DNA of 64,000 nucleotides from Bufo bufo. Lineage: Eukaryota > Chordata > Amphibia > Anura > Bufonidae. A program made the position numbers and the translations under genes. Each line of letters begins with the position of its first letter. Position 1 is the stretch's first letter. Below the pieces are notes generated by a model that did no database searches, was not told the DNA's origin, and saw nothing but the letters and a program-made list of their open reading frames with translations. The DNA lies in assembly GCF_905171765.1 (NCBI RefSeq), contig NC_053389.1:215642624-215706623 (forward strand), read 5' to 3'. Below are positions 1 through 10,552 of the stretch, piece by piece.

Positions 1-620
1 CTCCAGATTTACCTTTTAGTTTTTTTCTTCAGACAAATGTGCAGTAATTATTTATGAATGCACGCTGGGAGGTTTTATGGCATTGATCAGCTACTGTTTC
101 TACCCTAGAATATCATAGACATAGGTTGTCAGTTGTCTTACCTCTTGTATCCCTTACTATTGTATACATATTGTTTTATTTCCAGTTTTATACACAACTT
201 ATAGCATTTGGACATTCATAGCCACCCTGATATTAGGCATTGTGTGGTCAATTGGAATTCTAGGGGGTGATATTGAGCTTTTCTGATGGATTACGTTGCA
301 CTCATTATTGCACAAGAATGTTTTCTAACATATTTATAGATTCCTCTAGTGAAAATACGGATGTTCTGGTCACTAGTAGCATGAGCCATCTGCCTATTTA
401 TGGTATCATTTACATACCTCCGACACTTTTTTTTTACACTAAGCCATTCTTCTAACCCCATCCAATGCCTATCTATACAGGCCCAATCCCACCCAGTCCC
501 CTTAGCGTGCCAACACCGTAAGAATATCCTCTTAGGGCCCCTCAGACAGTAGTGATGCGCTCTTAGTGCCCCCCATGCAGTATGATGCCCCTAAGTGCCT
601 CCCACAATAGAATGTACCCT
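1..620. other. Unassigned sequence at window start
   Basis: No gene is recognised. The last 150 bases (about 471-620) consist of loosely repeated C-rich phrases built on 'agtgcccc' that resemble the internal minisatellites of the hAT-like elements further on, so this may be the edge of such an element. The rest is AT-rich and without visible repeats. Confidence 0.4.
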
Positions 621-623
621 ATT

Positions 624-921
624 ACCTTATTACTTGAAAACCATAATAAAACTTGAATCTGAAGTCGGCTTCGGTACCGGCTGGTACCTCAGCACCGTAG
701 TCGGCTTCGAATTCAAGTTTTAAATGGTTTTCAAGTTGAAAAATTGAAGTCCGAAGTTATTCACCCAAGTCTCGCGAGACTTTTGAGATAATGAATTTCA
801 CCTCGCTGGAGCCAATATATTTGAATGCTGTACGAAGGCAGATCTCCGTACAGCATTCAAGCAAAGTTTTGACTGAAGCGACTTCGGATCTATGATCCGA
901 AGCTTGCTTCGCTCAACACTA
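624..921. mobile_element. hAT-like right-end remnant
   Basis: The segment ends in CTTCGCTCAACACTA. Read on the other strand this is TAGTGTTGAGCGAAG, matching the terminal pattern (TAGxGxTGAGxGAA) of the complete hAT element at 53883-62477. An internal hairpin has 14-base arms at 821-834 and 847-860. Purine-rich 'gaagtcggcttcg' subterminal repeats are typical of hAT ends. No matching left end is visible, so this is a truncated or very divergent copy. Confidence 0.5.
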
Positions 922-1145
922 TCCATAAGTACAGCTTCATCCACTGGGCATTTAGACAGAGGGAGGAGGCTGAGAGAACCACCATAATCACAGCATGATG
1001 GGGCCAGGCTATCATAACCACTCTCTCCTCCACTGACAAGAACTTTCTTAAATTTATTTGATGGACCTTCACACAGTGTGTGTGGGATCATTTCAGAATT
1101 TACTTCAGTAGAAATTGGAAGGTCCTGTCAAAGAAAAAAAGTTAG

Positions 1146-1323
1146 TGGGGGAGATTCATCAAAACTGGTGTAAAGTAAAACTGGCTTAGTTGCCCATAGC
1201 AACCAATCAGATTCCACCTTTCATTATTCAGAGCTCCTTTGGAAAACAAAAGGTGGAATCTGATTGGTTGCTATGGGCCACTAAGCCAGTTTTCCTTTAC
1301 ACCAGTTTTAATAAGTCTCCCCC
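1146..1323. mobile_element. Short palindromic MITE
   Basis: The two ends are inverted copies: GGGGGAGATTCATCAAAACT on the left, and GGGGGAGACTTATTAAAACT on the complementary strand of the right end. The arms continue inward with an inverted CCAAT-containing block ('accaatcagattccacctt' and its complement). No coding capacity. Related copies lie at 1530-2035 and 24405-24541. Confidence 0.75.
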
Positions 1324-1529
1324 AATGAGTGTATAAGGTAATATGACCCATGGTTACCAATATTGAATTAATTAGTATACTATATGGATTCTATACCAAG
1401 AGGTCAGTGTTTTATTTGAAGCAAACCAAATAGGAGCCATGTCCTTTCTTATGTATTTAAATAAAGAAAAACTCTTTGTTGCTCAAAGCGACCACTCACA
1501 GCACAGCTTTCATTTTACTAGAGTATATG

Positions 1530-2035
1530 AAAGCTAAGCTCTGATTGGTTGCCATGGGCAACATACCGTTTTAGACACTGTGACACAGTGAAAGGTATGG
1601 TCTGGGGAAACAGGTATTTTCCTCGCAGCATGTGCTGCTGGGCTGATTTGCAGCTAGGTGGGGTCAAACACCGGACTGGATTTTAAGTGTCGGTCTGGGT
1701 TTTGACAGCTGGGCTCAGCAGCAAAGTGTGCTGAGATCTGAGAATTGTGCCGTGCTGGAGGGCTGAGACCCGTGTTTAGGGGAAACGGGCCCCCTAAAAG
1801 CCTGCTATGGGCTGTTGGAGATAGAACTGCCAACAAGGTGATTTTTCCTATGTGGACTTTCCATTGTGTGTGAACTAACACCAAGACTGCAAAGTGACGT
1901 TTTTTTTTTTGCTTTATGTGTGAATAAACATGGAAGTTTGATTTAAGAACTGGTAATTTGCCTCTGTACTGCGTCCGCGCACCCTGTCTACCAGAGTGAA
2001 TCCCCACAACGCTTTTAATAAATCTGCCCCATGCC
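1530..2035. mobile_element. MITE copy split by an LTR-like insert
   Basis: The flanks (1530-1578 and 2009-2035) match the inner and outer parts of the MITE at 1146-1323 ('ctgattggttgccatggg', 'ttttaataaatctgcccc'). The middle, 1579-2008, is unrelated to the MITE and is annotated separately as an insertion. Confidence 0.5.
1579..2008 (+). mobile_element. Probable solo-LTR-like insertion
   Basis: This 430-bp block begins TGTGACACAG and ends CCCCACA, a TG...CA structure. An AATAAA at about 1922 is followed by a U5-like GC-containing stretch. It interrupts a MITE. The bases on either side (GACAC and ACGCT) do not form a clear duplication, so the boundaries or the assignment may be off by a few bases. 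Confidence 0.4.
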
Positions 2036-2448
2036 TTAATCATACATAGTCAAAGGAAGAGCAGAGCATCTGCCCAAGGAATCCATCAGATTTTACCGTT
2101 CACTTTCCAGAAGCTGTTTTGTTATTATGGGGAGACCTGGCAGGATAGACGTGTAAACAATTGTTGAAGAGAAAAGAGGACAATCAGTAACAAGATAGAT
2201 TGACGCAATCACAAAAATAAGAAAAAAAAATCGTACTTAACCACCTCCCGTCCGCACGTTGACTATAAACGTCCAGGAGGTGGTTCTATATCTCTGAATG
2301 GACGTTTCCAGGCCTCCAGAGGAGCAGTAGGAAAATAAAAAATAGTGATCTGGACACCTTATCGTCAGTACTACTCATGTATTACTGTGATAATAGCCCA
2401 AAATCGGAATAACAGATTGCCTTTAAACGGCCCATACACATTTAGATC
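2036..2448. other. Unassigned, with one short inverted repeat
   Basis: No gene is seen. Around 2241-2287 'accacctcc' and 'ggaggtggt' face each other, the signature of a short MITE fragment. The remainder is AT-rich and unassigned. Confidence 0.4.
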
Positions 2449-2708
2449 TAAGGCTGGGTTCACATCACGTTTTTCCTGTCCGTTTAATGTATACAAAAAA
2501 GGTATACGTTAAACGGATACCTCAGACTGATGCCATACAGTGGCATCTGTTCACCATAGAGTTCCATTATAAAAGAAAAGTATATGTTTTTTTTTACCGG
2601 ACTGTGCAGGATACAAGAACATGGTGTGCTGTGTTTTTGTATTCTTTTTTTTTTTTCTAACGTGTACGTCAAATGTAGGCATAAAACGTGATGTGAACCC
2701 ACCCTAAG
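2449..2708. mobile_element. MITE with GGTTCACATCACG termini
   Basis: The left end reads AGGCTGGGTTCACATCACGT. The complement of the right end reads AGGGTGGGTTCACATCACGT, giving a terminal inverted repeat of at least 20 bp. The interior has AT-rich runs and no reading frame. Elements at 7936-8248 and 21735-21929 have related termini. Confidence 0.75.
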
Positions 2709-3693
2709 TTGGCCAAGCCTGCTGATTTCAGTGGGTTCAGCTGGTCAATCAATATATTAGAGGACCCACCGACTATCCTATCATGTTGGGGGGAAAGAAG
2801 AATCATCAAGTTGGATTTCAATTGCCTGATCCTTTTGTTCTTAGAAGATAAGTTTCTGCAGAGTTGACTGTCAACCTACTCCCTTCTGCCTAGTCACTAC
2901 ATATGCATGCTTGGCTAAGCTGAGGATGCACATGTATCGGAGGATGCTGAGAGATTCTGTAGCTGTTGACCATACAGTGTATAGCCAGTTTGAAGGGGTT
3001 TGTCACCTTTTTTTTTTTTTTTTGGGGGGGGGGGGGGGGGGTTTCTGGCAAACCCCACTCCTGAGCAGACCTGCAATGGAAGCATACTTAGCTGGTCACC
3101 ACCGCTGGGTCCTGACTCCTTAGCTCCCCAGCCTCGACTGTCTCTCTTGGGGCCCCCCGCTGTCAACATTCACTTTGATGCCGCTGCAACTAATAACTGG
3201 ACACAAACTTATATAAAGCAGTCCTATACCAGAGCTGTAGAAATGGCCCTGAATCTTGAATAGTTTGTTGTACAGAGTAGATATAGTAATACTACTATTA
3301 CACCGTAATGCTGTTTATATGTATATTGTACCCCTGGTACATTGCTTTCTTTTTATCTCTACTTGCCTGTTTTGTATAGTACATTAATTAGAAATGTTCC
3401 CAAATACTGACATTAATTCCCTGCTATGGATTCATTTTGGATACAGAGGGAAAATACTGATTAATTGGAACATTTCATGAATTCATTGACAGAATTTAGC
3501 CTCTTTTTCATGCCTGTTAACCGTTTACTGGGAAACTGCTGATGAACAACAATACAAAAGGCATATGGTTTTCTTAATATAAATTTTTAAAAAATTTTTA
3601 ATTTAGAAATTTCACCTGGTCCCGAAATACCATGAAATATATCGGCATCTAGTTACTGCAAATGTCTTGTCCTTAGAGAAAACAGCCTATGCT
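2709..3693. other. Unassigned; contains a T16-G18 homopolymer junction
   Basis: No gene or element boundary is recognised. The notable feature is an uninterrupted T run (3008-3023) followed directly by a G run (3024-3041). Short open frames across it are low-complexity artefacts. Confidence 0.5.
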
Positions 3694-4012
3694 TTAGGCC
3701 TCTTGCACACGAATGTGTGCGCCCCGTGGCCGTGCTGCGGGCCGCAATGCACGAACACCCACTGTGGGGCTGCCGCAGCGGATCGCGGGCACATTCACTT
3801 TAATGGTTCAAAGATACGCCCATTCCGCATAAAGATAGGACATGGTCTATATTTTTGCGGAACGGAAGTACGGGACGAAACCCCACGGAAGCACTCCGTA
3901 GTGCTTCCGTAGGGTTCCGTTCCGTGCTTCCGTTCCGCACCATTCCGCATCTCCGGATTTGCAGACCCATTGAAGTGAATGCGGTCCGCAATATGGCCAA
4001 TAAGCCTTAAGA
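3694..4012. mobile_element. Truncated GC-rich MITE
   Basis: It starts AGGCCTCTTGCACACGAA, related to the 'AGGCCTCTTTCACAC' terminus of the fold-back elements at 8475, 20474 and 53023. The interior holds complementary blocks ('ggaagcactccgtagtgcttcc', 'cattccgca') and the phrase 'ggacatg.tctat' found in other MITEs here. The expected right terminal repeat is missing, so this is a partial copy. Confidence 0.55.
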
Positions 4013-4134
4013 TGTTTTGTATGTTGAATGGGCGTAACAAGGACCGGTGGGGCCCCATAGCAAAACTCGGAATGGGACCCCACACCATCAGGACCACCTT
4101 AGGAGAAGCTTATGATTATGTTGGTTTTTCTGAT

Positions 4135-4335
4135 ACACAAGGATAATGCACACAGTGATATCACAATGGTAGGATAATGCACACAGTGATGTCACAATGG
4201 TAGGAAAATGTACACACTGAATAATGTGCACAATGATGTCACAGTGCAGCAATAAGGCTCACAGTAATATCACAACAATATAATAATACACATGGCGATG
4301 TACAGAAATGATTCAGTGATGTCACAGCACCGAAA
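4135..4335. repeat. Degenerate tandem minisatellite
   Basis: About five imperfect units of 31-35 bp built on 'ataatgcacacagtgat' and 'gtcacaatggta'. The first two units are nearly identical and later ones decay. Confidence 0.7.
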
Positions 4336-4345
4336 AAAAATGTAT

Positions 4346-5788
4346 CACTGTCTATATGCATCCCTAACTGGAGATTGGCCCCTTAGTTATTGTGGCCCCA
4401 TACTCTCTAAGCCTTTTATGAGAATTTTGTGTAAATATAGTGGTCACTTTAAATAATCTTGGAGCTAATATTAAAATGTGCTTTCCATTTCTAAGCATTG
4501 AGAACATTCATGGCACATATAAGGTTAATGTTACCAGTCGCTCGGTATGGTAGGGCAGTATGTACTGGGATACATCCCAGTAGCCTGCAGGCTGCTCTTT
4601 TGTGACGAGTGAAGTCATTGATTCATTAGAGTAACAAGTGGCCACCAACTTAGGGTTTTTTATGAATTCCAGTGAAGTACAGCACCGAGTACATGGCACA
4701 CTATACACAAGGGTGGACAGTATAGCTCTTCTTATATACATTGTGTTCATTACCAAGGAGTTTTATTAAAGGGACCACGCTGTTATATAAGGGATCTTCC
4801 AAGTCTCACATCCTGCCCCTGATGTGTTTTTATTGTCACCTCTTCAATAAGGATCAAGTGATTGTGTCTGTTTCCCTTAAGCCTGTCTCTGTTTCTTCTA
4901 ATCCCTGCGTCCTGGCCTCTCCTTACCTCTGCGTGACTCTCCGAGCTCAGCTAAATCATCAGAACCAGAGGCAAATGTTCTACTTTCTAAACAATCTCAG
5001 CGCCTGCGCTAAATAAAAGAGGATCTTACCTGGAATTACTGGAGATCTCATCCTGATTGACTCCTGTGCTGACTGAATGCTTTTCTTCGGGTTTCGGATG
5101 ATTTCTTTAATTCACTAATGTTCTCTGCAGCTTGATAAATGCTTAAGAAAGTTCCTCATTTGTTTGGGCATCTTGGATTTATAAAAAAAAATAAGAAAAG
5201 CCCCGCTTATTTTAAGAAGTGCTCTCTGTCCTGTCAGGCAGCCCTTGTATGACTGTCAGTCTCTTTGCTTCACTTCTCCAGCTTCACATGTGGGAATTTC
5301 AGAGAATAAAATTAAATCACCACCGAGGTGACTCAATCCCTTGATCCAATCAGTGCAGTGCCCTAGGCCTACAGCCAATCACCTCTCCTCCCCTGTCCCC
5401 TGTGAGGATGAGCCTGTCTTAAGCCGAGGTCCTTCCCTCCGTCTACTTACAGGCTAACTTCAAGTGTTGGGCTGCAGTCCTTACTTCATGGCAGTAGTGA
5501 GAGGATTGGGGCCGGACATTAGCTTGCATTACTGAGGGCTCATTAATGAATTTGTTGGTGCATGGACTGAAGCCTGTTTCATTCAGCAGAAAAGTCAATG
5601 TGCATATTGATCTGAATAGCTAGAGCAGGCAAGCTGCAGAGTATTCCTCCCATGTTTTAAATATTAAAGCAGACTTGCAAACCAGGGGAAATTGCAGTTA
5701 TAAATCAGAGTGTTCAGTGCCAAATGTTCAATTTATTACAGTAATACTTTTTGTTTATACTCAATATTCATGGAAAGCAATTTTTTTG
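4346..5788. other. Unassigned, probably low-copy intergenic DNA
   Basis: No transposon termini, tandem repeats or credible reading frames are seen. The stretch 5030-5760 has balanced composition and no obvious repeat, so it is one of the few places where ancestral non-repetitive sequence, possibly with conserved non-coding elements, could survive. This is inference only. Confidence 0.4.
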
Positions 5789-5790
5789 TA

Positions 5791-6000
5791 CAAACCGGAT
5801 TCCAAAAAAGTTGGGACGCTAAACAAATTGTGAATAAAAACTGAATGCAATGATGTGGAGATGGCAAATGTCAATATTTTATTTGTAATAGAACGTAGAT
5901 GACAGATCAAACGTTTAATCCGAGTAAATATATATAATTTTAAAGGAAAAATACGTTGATTCCAATTTTCACGGTGTCAACAAATCCCCAAAAAGTTGGT
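5791..6000 (+). repeat. Left terminal inverted repeat of Tc1-like element
   Basis: About 210 bp, inverted relative to 7175-7387. The outer motif lies at about 5800-5815 and the inner copy ('ccccaaaaagttgg') at about 5986-5999. Such paired direct motifs are transposase-binding sites in IR/DR elements. Confidence 0.85.
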
Positions 6001-6143
6001 ACAAGTAGCAATAAGAGGCTGGAAAAAGTAAATTTGAGCATAACGAAGAGCTGGAAGACCAATTAACACTAATTAGGTCAATTGGCAACATGATTGGGTA
6101 TAAAAAGAGCTTCTCAGAGTGGCAGTGTCTCTCAGAAGCCAAG

Positions 6144-7167
6144 ATGGGTAGAGGATCACCAATTCCCACAATGTTGCGCAGAAAGATAGTGGAGCAATAT
6201 CAGAAAGGTGTTACCCAGCGAAAAAATTGCAAAGACTTTGCATCTATCATCATCAACTGGGCATAACATCATCCGAAGATTCAGAGAATCTGGAACAATC
6301 TCTGTGCGTAAGGGTCAAGGCCGTAAAACCATACTGGATGCCCGTGATCTCCGGGCCCTTAAGCGACACTGCACCACAAACAGGAATGCTACTGTAAAGG
6401 AAATCACAGAATGGGCTCAGGAATACTTCCAGAAACCATTGTCAGTGAACACAATCCACCGTGCCATCCGCCGTTGCCAGCTGAAACTATACAGTGCAAA
6501 GAAGAAGCCATTTCTAAGCAAGATCCACAAGCTCAGGCGTTTTCACTGGGCCAGGGATCATTTAAAATGGAGTGTGGCAAAATGGAAGACTGTTCTGTGG
6601 TCAGACGAGTCACGATTCAAAGTTCTTTTTGGAAATCTGGGACGCCATGTCATCCGGACCAAAGAGGACAAGGACAACCCAAGTTGTTATCAACGCTCAG
6701 TTCAGAAGCCTGCATCTCTGATGGTATGGGGTTGCATGAGTGCGTGTGGCATGGGCAGCTTGCATGTCTGGAAAGGCACCATCAATGCAGAAAAATATAT
6801 TCAGGTTCTAGAACAACATATGCTCCCATCCAGACGTCATCTCTTTCAGGGAAGACCCTGCATTTTTCAACAAGATAATGCCAGACCACATTTTGCATCA
6901 ATCACAACATCATGGCTGCGTAAGAGAAGGATCCGGGTACTGAAATGGCCAGTCTGCAGTCCAGATCTTTCACCTATAGAGAACATTTGGCGCATCATAA
7001 AGAGGAAGGTGCAACAAAGAAGGCCCAAGACGATTGAACAGTTAGAGGCCTGTATTAGACAAGAATGGGAGAGCATTCCTATTTCTAAACTTGAGAAACT
7101 GGTCTCCTCGGTCCCCAGACGTCTGTTGAGTGTTGTAAGAAGAAGGGGAGATGCCACACAGTGGTGA
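6144..7167 (+). pseudogene. Tc1-like transposase, single frameshift
   Basis: Encodes a cut-and-paste transposase acting on the flanking inverted repeats. The natural ATG is at 6144. The first ~25 codons run in that frame and then shift at the A-run 6221-6226, where one extra A puts the rest (to the TGA ending at 7167) in the next frame. Downstream, the N-terminal helix-turn-helix/paired-like region is followed by the catalytic core: WSDES (Asp at 6604-6606), QQDNARPH (Asp at 6874-6876) and SPDLSPIENIW (Glu at 6979-6981). The second Asp and the Glu are separated by 34 residues (DD34E), as in Tc1. The combined length is about 340 codons, normal for the family. A sequencing error in the A-run could also explain the shift. 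No in-frame stop is seen in the long downstream frame. Confidence 0.9.
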
Positions 7168-7174
7168 AAATGGC

Positions 7175-7387
7175 CTTGTCCCAACTTTTTGGGGATTTGT
7201 TGACACCATGAAATTCTGATTCAACATATTTTTCCCTTAAAATGGTACATTTTCTCAGTTTAAACTTTTGTTCCATGATTTATGTTCTATTCAGAATAAA
7301 ATATTAGAAGTTGGCACCTCCACATCATTGCATTCAGTTTTTATTCACGATTTGTATAGTGTCCCAAATTTTTTGGAATCCGGTTTG
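7175..7387 (-). repeat. Right terminal inverted repeat of Tc1-like element
   Basis: Inverted partner of 5791-6000, ending GGAATCCGGTTTG just before the TA at 7388-7389. The inner motif 'ccaactttttgggg' is at about 7180-7193. Confidence 0.85.
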
Positions 7388-7389
7388 TA

Positions 7390-7935
7390 GAATCTTTGCG
7401 TTTTTAGTTTTTGATGGTACTATACCACTGAAAATGAAACATAAAATAGTGTCCTTCTGTATATAGACCACCTACGCAGATAGGTAATCCATGTCAGCTT
7501 ACTGCTGCTGTGAGAGGAAGATGTTATCTGCGATGTAATCCTCATCATAATAGTAGATGAATGCTGTATTGGTCTCTTGACAGGCCTAGATAAAGATGCC
7601 CACTCAAGAGCACTGCACTGATTACTGTAATGTTCGAGGCACTAATTGAGTCCCGTATCCCCCTTCCCTCTTTGGCCACAGTGAATGGTTTGACTGAGAA
7701 AGTCAAGGAAGGCTGTTTGATGTGCTAAAAGTCTGAGCAAAGAGAATACATGAAGTGACTTCAAAAAGTAAATCCAGAAATAGTACTTTTTGTAAAAAAA
7801 AAAAAAGAAATATAATTACACAGAATACTCACATATTGATTACTAATGTGCGTATCCAACATTTTAATCGGTGTCCCTTTAAAAGCTTGATTTTTCAGCA
7901 TTATAAGCAACCAAATATAGTCTCCTTCTAACAGG
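7390..7935. other. Unassigned flank
   Basis: No gene, tandem repeat or element end is recognised. An A-rich stretch is present at about 7795-7806. Confidence 0.4.
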
Positions 7936-8248
7936 TTAAAGTAGGTTCACATCATAGTTTCATTTTCTGTTCTGATCCATCAGAAGAACAAAAAACAAAC
8001 AAAAAAAAGGATCCTATATTTAAAGCATCCGTTATGCACATTTGGAATCTGTTTTAGCCATTTCCGTCTAAGAGACGTTATTTCAGACAGAAAAAAGTAC
8101 TTAATAGAGGACTGCAAAATGAGAATAATTAAGCATAACGGGGGCTTAAAATAAAGGATCATTTTTTTATTTTATTTTATTTTTTAAATTGGGCTTCAAA
8201 CAGATTAGAGGACCGGAAAACAAAATGGTGATGTGAACCTAGCCTCAG
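7936..8248. mobile_element. MITE with GGTTCACATCA termini
   Basis: The left end AAAGTAGGTTCACATCATAG and the complement of the right end, AGGCTAGGTTCACATCACCA, form imperfect inverted repeats. The interior is AT-rich and non-coding. It has the same terminal type as 2449-2708. Confidence 0.65.
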
Positions 8249-8264
8249 TTTCTAGATACGTGAT

Positions 8265-8387
8265 GTCACAGGGTCTAAGAAAAGCTGAGAGAAGGTCTTC
8301 TCAAACAGCTGATCAGCGTGGGTCCTGGAACTCAGACCCCCACCGATCAGATACTGATGACCTATCCTGAGGAAACCCCTTTAAGGT
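8265..8387. mobile_element. Half of a T2-like (TTAA-targeted) MITE
   Basis: It contains the block sequence 'caaacagctgatcagcg', 'cccccaccgatcag' and 'tgatgacctatcctgagg' followed by CCCCTTTAA. This matches one arm of the palindromic elements at 17264-17645 and 34505-34945. Only one arm is present. Confidence 0.6.
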
Positions 8388-8474
8388 AGTATATGTGTTA
8401 GTCTCCATACCTAACTCCAATGCCACTCTTCATGCTCTTCCATCAGGCACATGTGAGACAGGTTTCTGCTGTTT

Positions 8475-9438
8475 TAGGCCTCTTTCAGACAGGCGTTGCG
8501 GGAAAAGGTGCGGGTACGTTGCGGGAACATGCGCGATTTTTCCGCGCGAGTGCAAAACATTGTAATGCGTTTTGCACGCGCGTGAGAAAAATAGCGCATG
8601 TTTGGTACCCAAACCCGAACTTCTTCACAGAAGTTCGGGCTTGGGATCGGTGTTTTGTAGATTGTATTATTTTCCCTTATAACATGGCTATAAGGGAAAA
8701 TAATAGCATTCTGAATACAGAATGCATAGTACATATGCACTGGAGGGGTTAAAAAAAAATATATATATTTTTAACTCACCTTAATCCACTTGACCGCGCA
8801 GCCGGCATCGCTTCTGTCTTCTTTCTTTGCTGTGTGCAGGAACAGGACCTGTGGTGACGTCACTCCGGTCATCACATGATGCATCACCATGGTAAAAGAT
8901 CATGTGATGGATCATGTGATGACCGGAGTGACGTCACCACAGGTCCTGTTCCTGCACACAGCAAAGAAAGAATACAGAAGAGATGCTGGCTGCGCGATCA
9001 AGTGGATTAAGGTGAGTTAAATTATTATTTATTTATTTTTTTAACCCCTCCAGCGCTATTTTACTATGCATTCTGTATTCAGAATGCTATTATTTTCCCT
9101 TATAACCATGTTATAAGGGAAAATAATAATGATCGGGTCTCCATCCCGATCGTCTCCTAGCAACCGTGCGTGAAAATCACACCGCATCCGCACTTGCTTG
9201 CGGATGCTTGCGATTTTCACGCAACCCCATTCATTTCTATGGGGCCTGCGTTACGTGAAAAATCGCACAAAATAGAGCATGCTGCGATTTTCACGCAACG
9301 CACAAGTGATGCGTGAAAATCACTGCTCATGTGAACAGCCCCATAGAAATGAATGGGTCGGGATTCAGTGCGGGTGCAATGCGTTCAACTCACGCACCGC
9401 ATCCGCGCGGAATACTCGCCCGTGTGAAAGGGGCCTTA
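8475..9438. mobile_element. Fold-back MITE, 0.96 kb
   Basis: The left end TAGGCCTCTTTCAGACAGGC and the complement of the right end, TAAGGCCCCTTTCACACGGG, are imperfect inverted repeats. The inner part (about 8660-9130) is a large palindrome centred near 8893, flanking 'gatgcatcaccatgg', and contains CRE-like TGACGTCA-type motifs in both arms. No protein is encoded. A second full copy lies at 20474-21459 and an internally deleted one at 19023-19388. Confidence 0.8.
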
Positions 9439-9534
9439 GTCAGCAGAGGCCCGGAGCCAATGCCTGCAATCGACGATAATGCCAATAGCAGCCATTTAAC
9501 CCCTCAGATGCTTTGGCCAACTGACCAGCGCTAA

Positions 9535-9925
9535 AACCGGGAGCCATGTGCTGTATTCTGAATCCTGTATTCTGTAATGCATAGGTATCATTACAGAATA
9601 CAAGAGGCAATCAAATGATTGCATGTTATAGTCAGTTAGGGTGACTATAATAAAAAAAATACATAAAAAATAGAAATAATATTTATCCCATATGGCGAAT
9701 GGTGTAATTAAAAAAAATCTAAATTACCAATTCATTATTTGTTGTCGCTTCACCTAAAAAAAATTGCATAAAAATCATACACACTCTAAAATGGCATCAA
9801 TGAAAACTGCAGATCGGCCCACAAAAAAGATATAGCTGTAGACACAGCTATAAAAATGCTATGGGGGTTAGAATATGGCGATTTAAAAAAAAAAATTAAA
9901 AGACTACTGAAAGTGCCCGCGAAAT
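9535..9925. repeat. AT-rich interspersed repeat, family unassigned
   Basis: An A-rich block with 'atggcatcaatgaaaactgca' cut by several A-runs resembles a common amphibian interspersed repeat, recalled rather than searched. A short inverted repeat ('tattctgtaatg' / 'cattacagaata') is at 9568-9600. No termini were defined. Confidence 0.35.
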
Positions 9926-9971
9926 CTAACCTATATCAATCCAGTCTCTAGACAATCCACTCTCCATGTCT

Positions 9972-10542
9972 GTAACAATTGTGGTTCCAGTCCGGGACTT
10001 GAGGCATGCTCATGTCCAGGGATCCTATTTAATCCTGCTACTGGATCTTGGGTGTGGCTCACTCTGGAGTGTCTTGTGAAGCAGAGTCCTGGTGAGGCTC
10101 TGTGTGAGTGGTCTCAGCCGGGTGGGCTGAGGGGCCACGAGGCTAGGCGATAGCCTGAACTTTGGGGGACGCGGTGACGCCTGTGAAACAAGGATCACGA
10201 GGCCAGAGTCGGGAGGACTACTGGGCCACAATCCTCCAAAAGGTATTGAAGTGTCACAGCCTGGAGGTTGCTGGACTGAATGGCTGAGGAAAGCCGCATT
10301 TTTGTTCCATGTGTGAACAGGGCTCTCTAGTTGAGTCAGAGATACACTTATGTGTTTAGTTAGAGCCTAGACGGGCAAAGGTTTGTTATTTTGTGTGGAT
10401 GTCACACGTGATAAGTTGAAGCTGCGACTTCGTAACCTGTGCTTTGCTAAAGTGTCTGAAATAAAGCAAGAATTTGGACATTATAATCGTGTCTGCGAAG
10501 ATATCTGTGAGTGTAACCCCCTGAAAAGAGACGATCCCTTAC
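9972..10542 (+). mobile_element. Possible solo LTR
   Basis: It begins TGTAACAATTGTGG and ends GATCCCTTACA, with AATAAA at about 10462 followed by a GT-containing stretch, the order expected of an LTR R/U5. The flanking pentamers (ATGTC and CAATG) do not match, so either the boundaries are wrong or the duplication is lost. Confidence 0.4.
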
Positions 10543-10552
10543 ACAATGAAAA

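Larger units (their letters stand above)
5791..7387 (+). mobile_element. Complete Tc1-like transposon (DD34E), 1597 bp
   Basis: The element is bounded by TA dinucleotides (5789-5790 and 7388-7389), the Tc1/mariner target. Its ends are inverted copies beginning CAAACCGGATTCCAAAAAA. The inverted repeats are long (about 210 bp), with the motif 'ccaaaaa.gttgg' at the outer tip and again at the inner edge of each arm, an IR/DR arrangement. It encodes one transposase on the plus strand. Similar elements are widespread in fishes, lampreys and frogs and are known to move between species. The ends are well preserved but the gene is frameshifted, so this copy is probably non-autonomous. Confidence 0.93.

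Noticed and set aside
6208..7167. Taking 6208 as the true start of the Tc1-like transposase
   Set aside because: The codon there is GTG and lies out of frame with the real ATG at 6144. Coding similarity clearly begins upstream and shifts at the A-run 6221-6226.
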